A stretch of DNA of 5,687 bases, from positions 1-5,687 of the forward strand of contig JAZRLQ010000073.1 in NCBI GenBank assembly GCA_045646925.1, given 5' to 3'. This document shows, piece by piece, positions 1-5,442 of the stretch. Made by a program: the position numbers and the translations under genes. The stretch comes from QALR01 sp045646925. GTDB lineage: Bacteria > Bacillota > Clostridia > Oscillospirales > CAG-272. Position 1 is the first letter of the stretch; each line of letters opens with the position of its first letter. The notes beneath the pieces were generated by a model. It had not been told where the DNA came from, did not search any database, and saw nothing but the letters and a program-made list of their open reading frames with translations.

Positions 1-880
1 TGTCCCAAGCCTCTGCCTTGGAGGGCATTTTGAATACCTTTCCGTTCTTGACCGCGTCACAGCTTGCGAGATTGGGATTGGTCATCACGTCCTCTACGCT
101 GTAGGTCGCGTCGGAGGCGAGAATGATATATTCGGGATTCCAAACGAGAAGCTGCTCGTAGCTGATCTCTACCCAGTAGGTATCGGTGATCTCTGCCGCA
201 ACGTTCGTGCCGCCCGCAAGACGGATCATATCAGACTGATACATCGCGTTGCCTGCCGTGGAAAGCATATTGGAGTTACCTGCAAGGTAAACCTTGGGCT
301 TTTCAGCGTCAGCAAGCGTGGTGGTGAGGCGTTCGTTCTGCTCGGAGATGAAGCCGAGGAGCGCGTTTGCCTTGTCCTGTGTATTGGTCGCTTTACCGAT
401 GAGAGTTACCATCTCTTCGAGAAGCTGCTGATTTTCGGGATTTACGAGAAGAACGTCAATGCCGAGGGAGGTAAGGGTTTCAGCGGCGCTCTTCAGCTTG
501 ATGGGAAGAATAACGAGATCGGGAGCCAGAGCCGTGCAGCCTTCAAGGTCGAATTCCTTTGCGGTGCCGACGTTGGGAAGCTGAATCAATTCGGGAGCGC
601 TGAGGGAGTAGATCGCGCGCTTGTCCGCCTTGGCTTCGATACCGACGAGCTTGTCAGCAAGATCAAGGGCGATGATTGCGCTCGTGGAAATATAGTAACC
701 GCTGACGAGCTTCTGGGGCTCTTTTTCAATGGTCACGGTTCTGCCCGCCTGGTCGGTGACGGTCAGCGGGTAGAGAGCGGTGGTTCCGTTTCCGTCCGGA
801 TTTTTGCCATCGGTATTTGCACATGCAACGAAGGAAAGCATGATCGCAAAAACCATAAGCAAGGAAAGAATTTTTTTCAT
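1..880 (-). CDS. ABC transporter substrate-binding lipoprotein, BtuF/FhuD/MolA type (3' end cut by window edge)
   Basis: I translated the minus strand directly: 293 codons stay open from the ATG at 880-878 to the left edge. The start is supported by AAGGAG at 888-893 with a 7-nt spacer. Residues 1-20 form a lipoprotein signal peptide: Lys2-Lys3, a hydrophobic core, then the lipobox FVAC with Cys20 as the lipidated residue. A Gly/Asn/Asp-rich linker follows (about 21-35). The mature domain opens with LTVTDQAGRTVTI (39-51), the usual first strand of class III periplasmic binding proteins (PF01497). Further family-like segments are LVGIEA (about 78-83), APDLVIL, a central helix, LSTAGNAMYQSDMIRLAGG (206-224) and the C-terminal lobe segment EQLLVWNPEYIIL (242-254). 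The visible part ends at KAEAWD, so perhaps 20-50 residues are missing. The family captures ferric siderophores, cobalamin, haem or, in MolA, molybdate and tungstate. The substrate cannot be read from sequence. Divergence from a molybdoenzyme operon makes molybdate or tungstate an attractive inference. A permease and ATPase gene would be expected further left. Confidence 0.9.
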   Translation of the reverse strand, partial: MKKILSLLMVFAIMLSFVACANTDGKNPDGNGTTALYPLTVTDQAGRTVTIEKEPQKLVSGYYISTSAIIALDLADKLVGIEAKADKRAIYSLSAPELIQLPNVGTAKEFDLEGCTALAPDLVILPIKLKSAAETLTSLGIDVLLVNPENQQLLEEMVTLIGKATNTQDKANALLGFISEQNERLTTTLADAEKPKVYLAGNSNMLSTAGNAMYQSDMIRLAGGTNVAAEITDTYWVEISYEQLLVWNPEYIILASDATYSVEDVMTNPNLASCDAVKNGKVFKMPSKAEAWD

Positions 881-921
881 GGGGTATCTCCTTAAAAAGT
901 TATTTGCAGTTCACGGAAAAA

Positions 922-947
922 CCGTTGTATTTATAAAACTACAACGG
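922..947. promoter_or_regulatory. Perfect inverted repeat, candidate operator (ModE-like form)
   Basis: CCGTTGTA (922-929) and TACAACGG (940-947) are perfect 8-bp inverted repeats separated by 10 nt, with a smaller AT-rich palindrome, TTTATAAA (930-937), in the middle. The repeat covers the predicted start of the leftward transcript, where a bound dimer would block initiation. Its centre lies about 65 bp upstream of the predicted start of the rightward operon, a position typical of activators. From memory, ModE sites have half-sites close to CGTTATAT and ATATAACG; here they read CGTTGTAT and CTACAACG, over the same 24-bp total length I recall for the E. coli modA site. Identification as a ModE site is inference. 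A hairpin in the leader of the leftward mRNA is an alternative reading. Confidence 0.55.
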
Positions 948-948
948 A

Positions 949-977
949 ATTATATCATATACTCTTGCAAAAGTCAA
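949..977 (-). promoter_or_regulatory. Sigma-A-like promoter for the substrate-binding protein
   Basis: Read on the minus strand, TTGACT (977-972) and a perfect TATAAT (954-949) are separated by exactly 17 nt. The expected transcription start is near 942, giving a leader of about 60 nt before the ATG at 880. The start point falls inside the inverted repeat at 922-947. This is one of the strongest promoter matches in the window. Confidence 0.8.
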
Positions 978-993
978 CGAAAAATGGTATAAT
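965..993 (+). promoter_or_regulatory. Sigma-A-like promoter for the molybdenum hydroxylase operon
   Basis: TTGCAA (965-970) and a perfect TATAAT (988-993) are 17 nt apart. The expected start is near 1000, leaving a leader of about 38 nt that carries AAGGAG at 1022-1027. The -35 box is one base away from the -35 box of the leftward promoter (972-977) and lies within that promoter's span, so two polymerases could not bind both at once. Confidence 0.75.
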
Positions 994-1037
994 AAAAAAA
1001 GAATTTTGTATAGAAAACAGTAAGGAGTATTTTCGTT

Positions 1038-1826
1038 ATGATCACAATACAAAAATATATCCGTGCACAAAGTCTGGAGGAGGCTTATACGCTGAATCAG
1101 AACAAGCGCAACCGCATCGTCGGCGGCATGATGTGGATGAGATTGGGCAAGGGCGGCGTCGGTACCGCAATCGACCTCTGCGATCTCGGACTCGACAAGA
1201 TTGAGGAAACCGACGAGAGCTTCTCCATCGGCGCCACGGTCAGCTTACGCGCGCTTGAACAGCACGCAGGTCTGAACGCGTATACGAACGGTGCCGTGAA
1301 AAACGCATTGAAGGACATTGTCGGCGTGCAGTTCCGTAATATGGCGACCGTCGGCGGAAGCGTCTGGGGCAGATTCGGCTTTTCCGACGTTCTGACCGTT
1401 CTGCTCGCGATGGATACATACGTAGAGCTTTACAAAGGCGGCGTTATCGCGCTTGAAAACTTCGTGAAAATGAAATACGACAGCGACCTTCTGGTCCGCG
1501 TCATTATAAAAAAATCTCCGATCAAGGTCGTTTACACCTCCATGCGCAATCAGAGAACGGACTTCCCCGTGCTCGCCTGCGCCGTATCCCGTGTGAACGG
1601 CGAATATCGCGCCTCCATCGGCGCGCGTCCCGCAAAGGCGATGCTTCTCCGCGACGAAAAGGATCTGCTGGCGGACGGCATCACCAAGGAAAGCGCAAAG
1701 AATTTCGCGCAATACGTTTCCGAAAACGCGCCGACGGCAAGCAACCTGCGCGGAAGCGCGGCTTACCGCACGCATTTGATCCGCGTGCTGACGGAACGCT
1801 CCGTAAACGAGCTGGGAGGTATGTAA
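1038..1826 (+). CDS. Molybdenum hydroxylase, FAD-binding (medium) subunit
   Basis: This 262-residue protein is the FAD subunit of a xanthine dehydrogenase/CO dehydrogenase-type molybdenum hydroxylase. In this family it passes electrons from the 2Fe-2S centres to NAD+ or another acceptor through FAD, in the cytoplasm. The N-terminal FAD-binding domain (PF00941) shows the first glycine loop at 28-30 (VGG), the conserved IGATVSLRALE (64-74) and the second loop RNMATVGGSV (100-109). GRFGFSDVLTVLLAMD (111-126) follows at the usual place for the flavin-contacting stretch. The C-terminal domain (PF03450 type) ends with GSAAYRTHLIRVLTERSV, matching the family's YR...RAL helix. It is slightly short for the family (usually about 270-295). 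Only two cysteines are visible (Cys48 and one near residue 180), so there is no extra 4Fe-4S loop as in 4-hydroxybenzoyl-CoA reductase. The start is set by AAGGAG at 1022-1027 with a 10-nt spacer. It is the first gene of the operon, and its stop is one base before the next ATG. Confidence 0.93.
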   Translation: MITIQKYIRAQSLEEAYTLNQNKRNRIVGGMMWMRLGKGGVGTAIDLCDLGLDKIEETDESFSIGATVSLRALEQHAGLNAYTNGAVKNALKDIVGVQFRNMATVGGSVWGRFGFSDVLTVLLAMDTYVELYKGGVIALENFVKMKYDSDLLVRVIIKKSPIKVVYTSMRNQRTDFPVLACAVSRVNGEYRASIGARPAKAMLLRDEKDLLADGITKESAKNFAQYVSENAPTASNLRGSAAYRTHLIRVLTERSVNELGGM

Positions 1827-1827
1827 A

Positions 1828-2295
1828 ATGGAAATCAAGATCATTCTCAACGGCAAAGCCGTTACCGATTCGATAGACGCGGATTCCGTCCTTCTCGATT
1901 TTCTGAGAAAGCACGGATGCTACAGTGTAAAGCGCGGCTGTGATACGTCCAATTGCGGTCTTTGCACGGTGCTGATGGACGGAAAGCCCGTTCTTTCCTG
2001 CTCCATGCTCACCGCGCGTGCAGACGGACATAAGATCCAGACGCTCGAGGGGCTTCAGCAGGAGGCTTCCGACTTCATCGGCTTCATCGCCGATCAGGGT
2101 GCGGACCAATGCGGCTTCTGCAATCCGGGCTTCGTCATGAATACCATCGCTCTTCTCCGCGAAAATCCCGATCCCACGGACGACGAGATCCGCGCGTTCC
2201 TCGCGGGTAATCTCTGCCGTTGCTCCGGCTACGACGGACAGCTCCGCGGTATCCGCAAATATCTGGAAAGCAAAAAGAACGGAGGCGCAAAATGA
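1828..2295 (+). CDS. Molybdenum hydroxylase, 2Fe-2S (small) subunit
   Basis: This 155-residue protein is the iron-sulfur subunit that relays electrons from the molybdenum centre to FAD. The N-terminal plant-ferredoxin-like domain has its cluster ligands at Cys38, Cys43, Cys46 and Cys58 (CDTSNCGLC, then LSC). The C-terminal helical domain (PF01799) carries the second cluster ligands at Cys95 and Cys98 in QCGFCNPG and Cys130 and Cys132 in NLCRCSGY. All eight expected cysteines are present. Gln94, next to the second cluster, is the residue that in the family lies close to the pterin. Length is normal (about 150-170). The ribosome binding site GGGAGG (1814-1819) lies inside the end of the FAD-subunit gene, 8 nt before the ATG, so translation of the two genes is probably coupled. 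Its TGA overlaps the start of the molybdenum subunit. Confidence 0.97.
   Translation: MEIKIILNGKAVTDSIDADSVLLDFLRKHGCYSVKRGCDTSNCGLCTVLMDGKPVLSCSMLTARADGHKIQTLEGLQQEASDFIGFIADQGADQCGFCNPGFVMNTIALLRENPDPTDDEIRAFLAGNLCRCSGYDGQLRGIRKYLESKKNGGAK
2281..2285 (+). promoter_or_regulatory. Ribosome binding site that fixes the start of the molybdenum subunit
   Basis: GGAGG lies 6 nt before the ATG at 2292, inside the last codons of the 2Fe-2S gene. That ATG overlaps the preceding TGA as ATGA. The reading frame stays open upstream to an ATG at 2220, but those 24 residues are basic, lack family features and have no ribosome binding site. Confidence 0.8.
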
Positions 2296-4586
2296 ACGAG
2301 AGAGAATATAAAACGGTAGGCAAATCCTTCCGTAAAAAAGACGCTCCCCAGCTTCTGCTCGGCAAGCCCGTCTACGTAGACGACGTAACGCCCGCAAACG
2401 CGCTCGCCGTCAAAATACTCAGAAGCCCTCACGCCAACGCCATCGTCAACACGATCGATACCAAAATCGCGAAAAAAGTCCCCGGCGTCGTGGACATCTA
2501 TACCTGGGAAGACGTTCCGAAGACGAGATTTGCCATCGCGGGACAAACCTTCCCCGAGCCTTCCCCTTACGACAGACTGATCCTTGACCGCCACGTCCGC
2601 TTCGCAGGCGATGCCGTCGCGATCATTGCGGCAGAGGACGAAAAATCGGCACTCAAGGCAATGAAGCTCATCAAGGTCAAATACGACGTCCTGGAATCCG
2701 TTCTGGATTTCCGCACGGCAAAGGACAATCCCGTCCTCGTTCATCCGGAAGACGATTGGTTCCCGCCCTGTCAGGTCGGCGGCGATCCCAAGCGTAACCT
2801 CGTCGCCTGCGACACCTCCTCTCACGGCGACGTAGACGGTATCATGGCAAGCTGTGATATCATCCTCGAAAGAACTTATCATACGAAGGCCTTCAATCAG
2901 GCGATGATGGAGCCCTTCATTACCTATTCGGAGCTTGACCGATACGGCAGACTGCACGTCGTCTCCTCCTCTCAGATCGTATTCCACTCGCGCCGTATCC
3001 TTTCCCGCGCGCTCGGAATTCCGAAGAGCCGTATCCGTGTCGAAAAACCGCGTATTGGCGGTGGCTTCGGCGCGAAGCAAACGGCGGTCTGCGAAGTGTA
3101 CCCCGCTTTCGTCACGTTGAAAACGGGCAGACCCGCTAAGATCAACTATACCAGAGAGGAAGCGCAGATCGCAGGCTCTCCCCGTCACGAGATGGAGATC
3201 CGCGTTCGTCTCGGCGCAACCAGGGAAGGCAAGATCCGCGCGCTCGATCTCTATACCCTTTCCAACACGGGTGCGTACGGTGAGCACGGTCCTACGACGG
3301 TCGGTCTCTCCGGACACAAATCCATTCCGCTCTACTCCGGCTCTCTCGAAGCATACCGCTTCGGTTACGACGTCGTTTATACCAACCATCAGGCGTCCGG
3401 CGCGTACCGCGGCTACGGCGCAACGCAGGGCATCTTCGCTCTCGAATCCGCCGTCAACGAGCTTGCCGACATCATCGGCATTGACCCCACCGTTCTTCGT
3501 GATCAGAACATGGTCAAAGAAGGCATGGTCATGCCCGCTTATTACGGCGAGATCGCAAACGCCTGCGCGCTCGACCGTTGCATGGCGCGTTGCCGCGAGA
3601 TCTTCGGCTGGGACGAAAAATATCCCGTCCGCGATATGGGCAACGGCAAGATCCGCACCGCGGGCGTTGCGATGGCAATGCAAGGAAGCGGTATTTCCAA
3701 CGTCGACGTCGGCTCCGCGACCGTCAAGCTCAGCGAGGACGGCACGTACAATCTGATCATCGGCGCGGCGGATATGGGTACGGGATGTGATACCATTCTC
3801 GCGCAGATGCTCGCCGAATGCATGGATTGCGAGGTGGATGACGTTGCCGTATTCGGTGCGGATACGGACGTTTCTCCCTACGACTCCGGTTCTTACGCTT
3901 CGTCCACGACTTACGTCACGGGCAAAGCCGTAGAAAAGGCGTGCAACGAATTGAAAAAGAGCATTTGCTCCATCGCGGCTGACATGATGGGCTGTGATAA
4001 GAAGGAGGTTACGTTCGAGCGCGGACAGGTTCGACGCGGCAACACGGATCAAACGGTCTCCCTCACGGATATCGCCTACAAAACGCAGTCGAACAATAAC
4101 GAAGCCGCCGTAGCTACCGCGACGCACTCCTCACCCGTTTCGCCTCCGCCCTACATGGTGGGCATGGTCGAGATCGAGCTGGATACGCTCACGGGCCTCG
4201 TAACGGTTCTGAATTATTCCGCCGTCGTTGACTGCGGTATTCCCGTCAATCCCGCTCTCGCAAGAATTCAGACGGAAGGCGGCATCGTACAGGGCATCGG
4301 TCATACGCTGATGGAAAACGTGACCTACAACCACGTCGGCAAGCCGATCGAATCCTCTTTCATGCAGTATAAGATCCCCACCCGTCTCGATATGGGAACG
4401 CTCAACGTGGAATTCGAGCATAGCTATGAGCCGACGGGTCCCTTCGGTGCAAAGTCCATCGGTGAGATCGTTATCAATACCCCTGCCCCCGCCATCGCGC
4501 ACGCGATCCACAGAGCAACGGGTGTTTGGCACAGAGAGCTGCCGATCACACCCGAGCAGATCGCCATGTCCGTCAAGGAAGATTGA
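2292..4586 (+). CDS. Molybdenum hydroxylase, molybdopterin-binding catalytic (large) subunit, xanthine dehydrogenase family
   Basis: This 764-residue protein is the catalytic subunit, which hydroxylates a carbon of an N-heterocycle or aldehyde with oxygen from water at a Mo-pterin centre. The N-terminal domain (PF01315; about 15-130) begins with the family's DAPQLLLGKPVYVDDV. The Mo-binding region (PF02738/PF20256) shows GGGFGAKQ (256-263), GAYRGYGATQ (370-379), DMGTGCDT (494-501), a PPPYMVG segment (618-624), GGIVQGIGHTLMENV and GPFGAKSIGE (716-725). Glu725 aligns with the catalytic glutamate, Glu1261 in bovine xanthine oxidase. Arg373 aligns with substrate-binding Arg880, and Gln263 replaces Glu802. 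Loop three has GTG where many relatives have GQG. Length is normal for a separate large subunit (about 750-800). Gene order FAD, Fe-S, Mo matches the coxMSL arrangement, but the CO dehydrogenase active-site loop (AYRCSFR) is absent, so CO oxidation is unlikely. The xpt neighbour suggests a purine substrate. Nicotinate, another heterocycle or an aldehyde remain possible. Confidence 0.95.
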   Translation: MNEREYKTVGKSFRKKDAPQLLLGKPVYVDDVTPANALAVKILRSPHANAIVNTIDTKIAKKVPGVVDIYTWEDVPKTRFAIAGQTFPEPSPYDRLILDRHVRFAGDAVAIIAAEDEKSALKAMKLIKVKYDVLESVLDFRTAKDNPVLVHPEDDWFPPCQVGGDPKRNLVACDTSSHGDVDGIMASCDIILERTYHTKAFNQAMMEPFITYSELDRYGRLHVVSSSQIVFHSRRILSRALGIPKSRIRVEKPRIGGGFGAKQTAVCEVYPAFVTLKTGRPAKINYTREEAQIAGSPRHEMEIRVRLGATREGKIRALDLYTLSNTGAYGEHGPTTVGLSGHKSIPLYSGSLEAYRFGYDVVYTNHQASGAYRGYGATQGIFALESAVNELADIIGIDPTVLRDQNMVKEGMVMPAYYGEIANACALDRCMARCREIFGWDEKYPVRDMGNGKIRTAGVAMAMQGSGISNVDVGSATVKLSEDGTYNLIIGAADMGTGCDTILAQMLAECMDCEVDDVAVFGADTDVSPYDSGSYASSTTYVTGKAVEKACNELKKSICSIAADMMGCDKKEVTFERGQVRRGNTDQTVSLTDIAYKTQSNNNEAAVATATHSSPVSPPPYMVGMVEIELDTLTGLVTVLNYSAVVDCGIPVNPALARIQTEGGIVQGIGHTLMENVTYNHVGKPIESSFMQYKIPTRLDMGTLNVEFEHSYEPTGPFGAKSIGEIVINTPAPAIAHAIHRATGVWHRELPITPEQIAMSVKED

Positions 4587-4642
4587 AATCCCGCTTTTTT
4601 GAGTCAATAAAAATTCAGTTTGATATATAAGGAGATATTCTC

Positions 4643-5224
4643 ATGAACTTTTTGGAAGAACGCATTTTGAAGGATGGCGTTGTCAAGGAAGGCAACGTAT
4701 TGAAGGTAGACAGTTTTCTGAATCACCAGATGGACGTAGCACTGATGGATGAGATCGGCAGAGAGTTCTACAGACGCTTTGCAGACACCCCCGTCACGAA
4801 GGTCCTCACCATCGAAGCGTCCGGTATTGCCATCGCGTATGCTGCGGCACGTTGCTTCGGCGTACCGCTGGTTTTCGCAAAGAAGGCGAAAAGCATCAAC
4901 ATTGACGGCGATATGTATACGGCAGAGGTTGAATCCTTCACTCACAAAAATAAAAATCAGGTTATCGTTTCGAAAAAGTTTTTGAATCCCGACGATAAGG
5001 TTCTGATCGTGGACGACTTTCTCGCAAACGGTTGCGCCCTTCAGGGTCTGATCGCCATCACAGAAATGTCCGGCGCCAAAGTGGCGGGCATCGGTATCGT
5101 CATTGAAAAAGGCTTCCAGCACGGCGGCAGAGCGATCAGAAATCTCGGCTACCATCTCGAATCGCTTGCTATCGTAGACGGCATGGACGCAGAAACGAAA
5201 ACCGTACAGTTCAGAGAGCAGTAA
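4643..5224 (+). CDS. xpt: Xanthine phosphoribosyltransferase
   Basis: This 193-residue protein closely resembles Bacillus subtilis Xpt (194 residues) along its whole length. It converts xanthine and PRPP to XMP and pyrophosphate in the cytoplasm, feeding xanthine into guanine nucleotide synthesis. The N-terminal KVDSFLNHQ segment (21-29) carries Asn27, and with Leu20 these are the known xanthine contacts. The PRPP loop is VLIVDDFLANGCA (120-132), with the diagnostic pair of acidic residues Asp124-Asp125. Lys156 in VIEKGF matches the base-contacting lysine. TIEASGIA (about 56-63) is the pyrophosphate-binding loop. AAGGAG (4629-4634) precedes the ATG by 8 nt. The gap from the molybdenum subunit is only 56 nt with no terminator hairpin, so co-transcription with the hydroxylase is likely. 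There is no room for the guanine riboswitch that precedes xpt in Bacillus. Confidence 0.97.
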   Translation: MNFLEERILKDGVVKEGNVLKVDSFLNHQMDVALMDEIGREFYRRFADTPVTKVLTIEASGIAIAYAAARCFGVPLVFAKKAKSINIDGDMYTAEVESFTHKNKNQVIVSKKFLNPDDKVLIVDDFLANGCALQGLIAITEMSGAKVAGIGIVIEKGFQHGGRAIRNLGYHLESLAIVDGMDAETKTVQFREQ

Positions 5225-5250
5225 TTTCGCGCGCACCCAAATAATCAGAA

Positions 5251-5288
5251 AGTCCCTTCGCATGGTCCTCGGATCATGCGAAGGGGCT
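5251..5288 (+). terminator. Strong hairpin after xpt, probable terminator
   Basis: Arms 5251-5267 and 5272-5288 pair over 17 bp with two G-U wobbles and a 4-nt loop (CTCG). The core CCCTTCGCATG pairs perfectly with CATGCGAAGGG. It starts 27 nt after the xpt stop. The downstream tail (CATTGTTGTAT) is only moderately T-rich. On the opposite strand the tail (TTTCTGATTATTT) is more T-rich, so it could stop transcription from either side. Confidence 0.65.
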
Positions 5289-5303
5289 CATTGTTGTATA
5301 CGG

Positions 5304-5325
5304 AAGGGATTTTCCGAAATCCCTT
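5304..5325. repeat. Short perfect hairpin in the xpt-transposase gap
   Basis: AAGGGATTT (5304-5312) and AAATCCCTT (5317-5325) are a perfect 9-bp inverted repeat around a 4-nt TCCG loop. No T-run follows on the plus strand, so it is not a standard terminator. It may be a second transcription barrier or part of a palindromic element linked to the adjacent transposase. Confidence 0.45.
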
Positions 5326-5375
5326 TGAAAAAAGGGGAACGATTCTCTCTGTATTCTTAGCGGAGAATTAGCAGG

Positions 5376-5419
5376 CACAAAAACTTCGGCAGAGAACTTG
5401 TTTTCTCTGCCGATTTGTG
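5376..5419. repeat. Long interrupted hairpin just upstream of the RAYT transposase
   Basis: The inner stem is 11 bp and perfect (5386-5396 with 5403-5413, core CGGCAGAGAA/TTCTCTGCCG) with a 6-nt CTTGTT loop. An outer stem, CACAAA (5376-5381) with TTTGTG (5414-5419), extends it past a 4-nt one-sided bulge (5382-5385). Hairpins of this kind with an unpaired bulge flank IS200/IS605 and RAYT transposase genes as recognition sites. A rho-independent terminator is an alternative, because T-rich sequence follows the right arm. Confidence 0.5.
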
Positions 5420-5426
5420 TTATAAT
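5398..5426 (+). promoter_or_regulatory. Possible promoter for the RAYT transposase, buried in the hairpin
   Basis: TTGTTT (5398-5403) and a perfect TATAAT (5421-5426) are 17 nt apart. The -35 box coincides with the hairpin loop and the spacer is mostly its right arm. The start would fall near 5433, leaving a leader of only about 10 nt, so the match may be partly fortuitous. Confidence 0.4.
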
Positions 5427-5442
5427 GGGATAGGTGATGAAA

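Noticed and set aside
780..1204. Small plus-strand frames at 780-992 and 965-1204
   Set aside because: The first runs antisense through the signal-peptide region and across the divergent promoters; the second overlaps the FAD gene in another frame. Neither has a plausible ribosome binding site or family resemblance.
2220..2291. Upstream extension of the molybdenum subunit to an ATG at 2220
   Set aside because: It overlaps the conserved NLCRCSGY coding end of the 2Fe-2S gene, adds an Arg-rich segment unlike the family, and lacks a ribosome binding site. The ATG at 2292 has GGAGG six bases upstream.
1245..2397. Two minus-strand open frames (1245-1856 and 1681-2397) antisense to the FAD and 2Fe-2S genes
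   Set aside because: They have no recognisable protein features and lie opposite well-supported coding sequence.
2229..4127. A 632-codon open frame on the minus strand, opposite the molybdenum subunit
   Set aside because: Its translation is rich in Arg, Asp and Val with no recognisable domain, and it lies antisense to a gene with clear family motifs. It is a by-product of codon bias in the real gene.
1038..4586. Aerobic-type CO dehydrogenase (coxMSL), suggested by gene order
   Set aside because: The large subunit has GAYRGYGATQ where CO dehydrogenase has the AYRCSFR loop with its copper-binding cysteine.
4587..4642. Guanine riboswitch or independent promoter ahead of xpt
   Set aside because: The 56-nt gap is too short for the purine aptamer plus expression platform, and I see no such fold. 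TTGAGT (4599-4604) with a weak GATATA 17 nt later would start transcription inside the ribosome binding site, so it is unconvincing.
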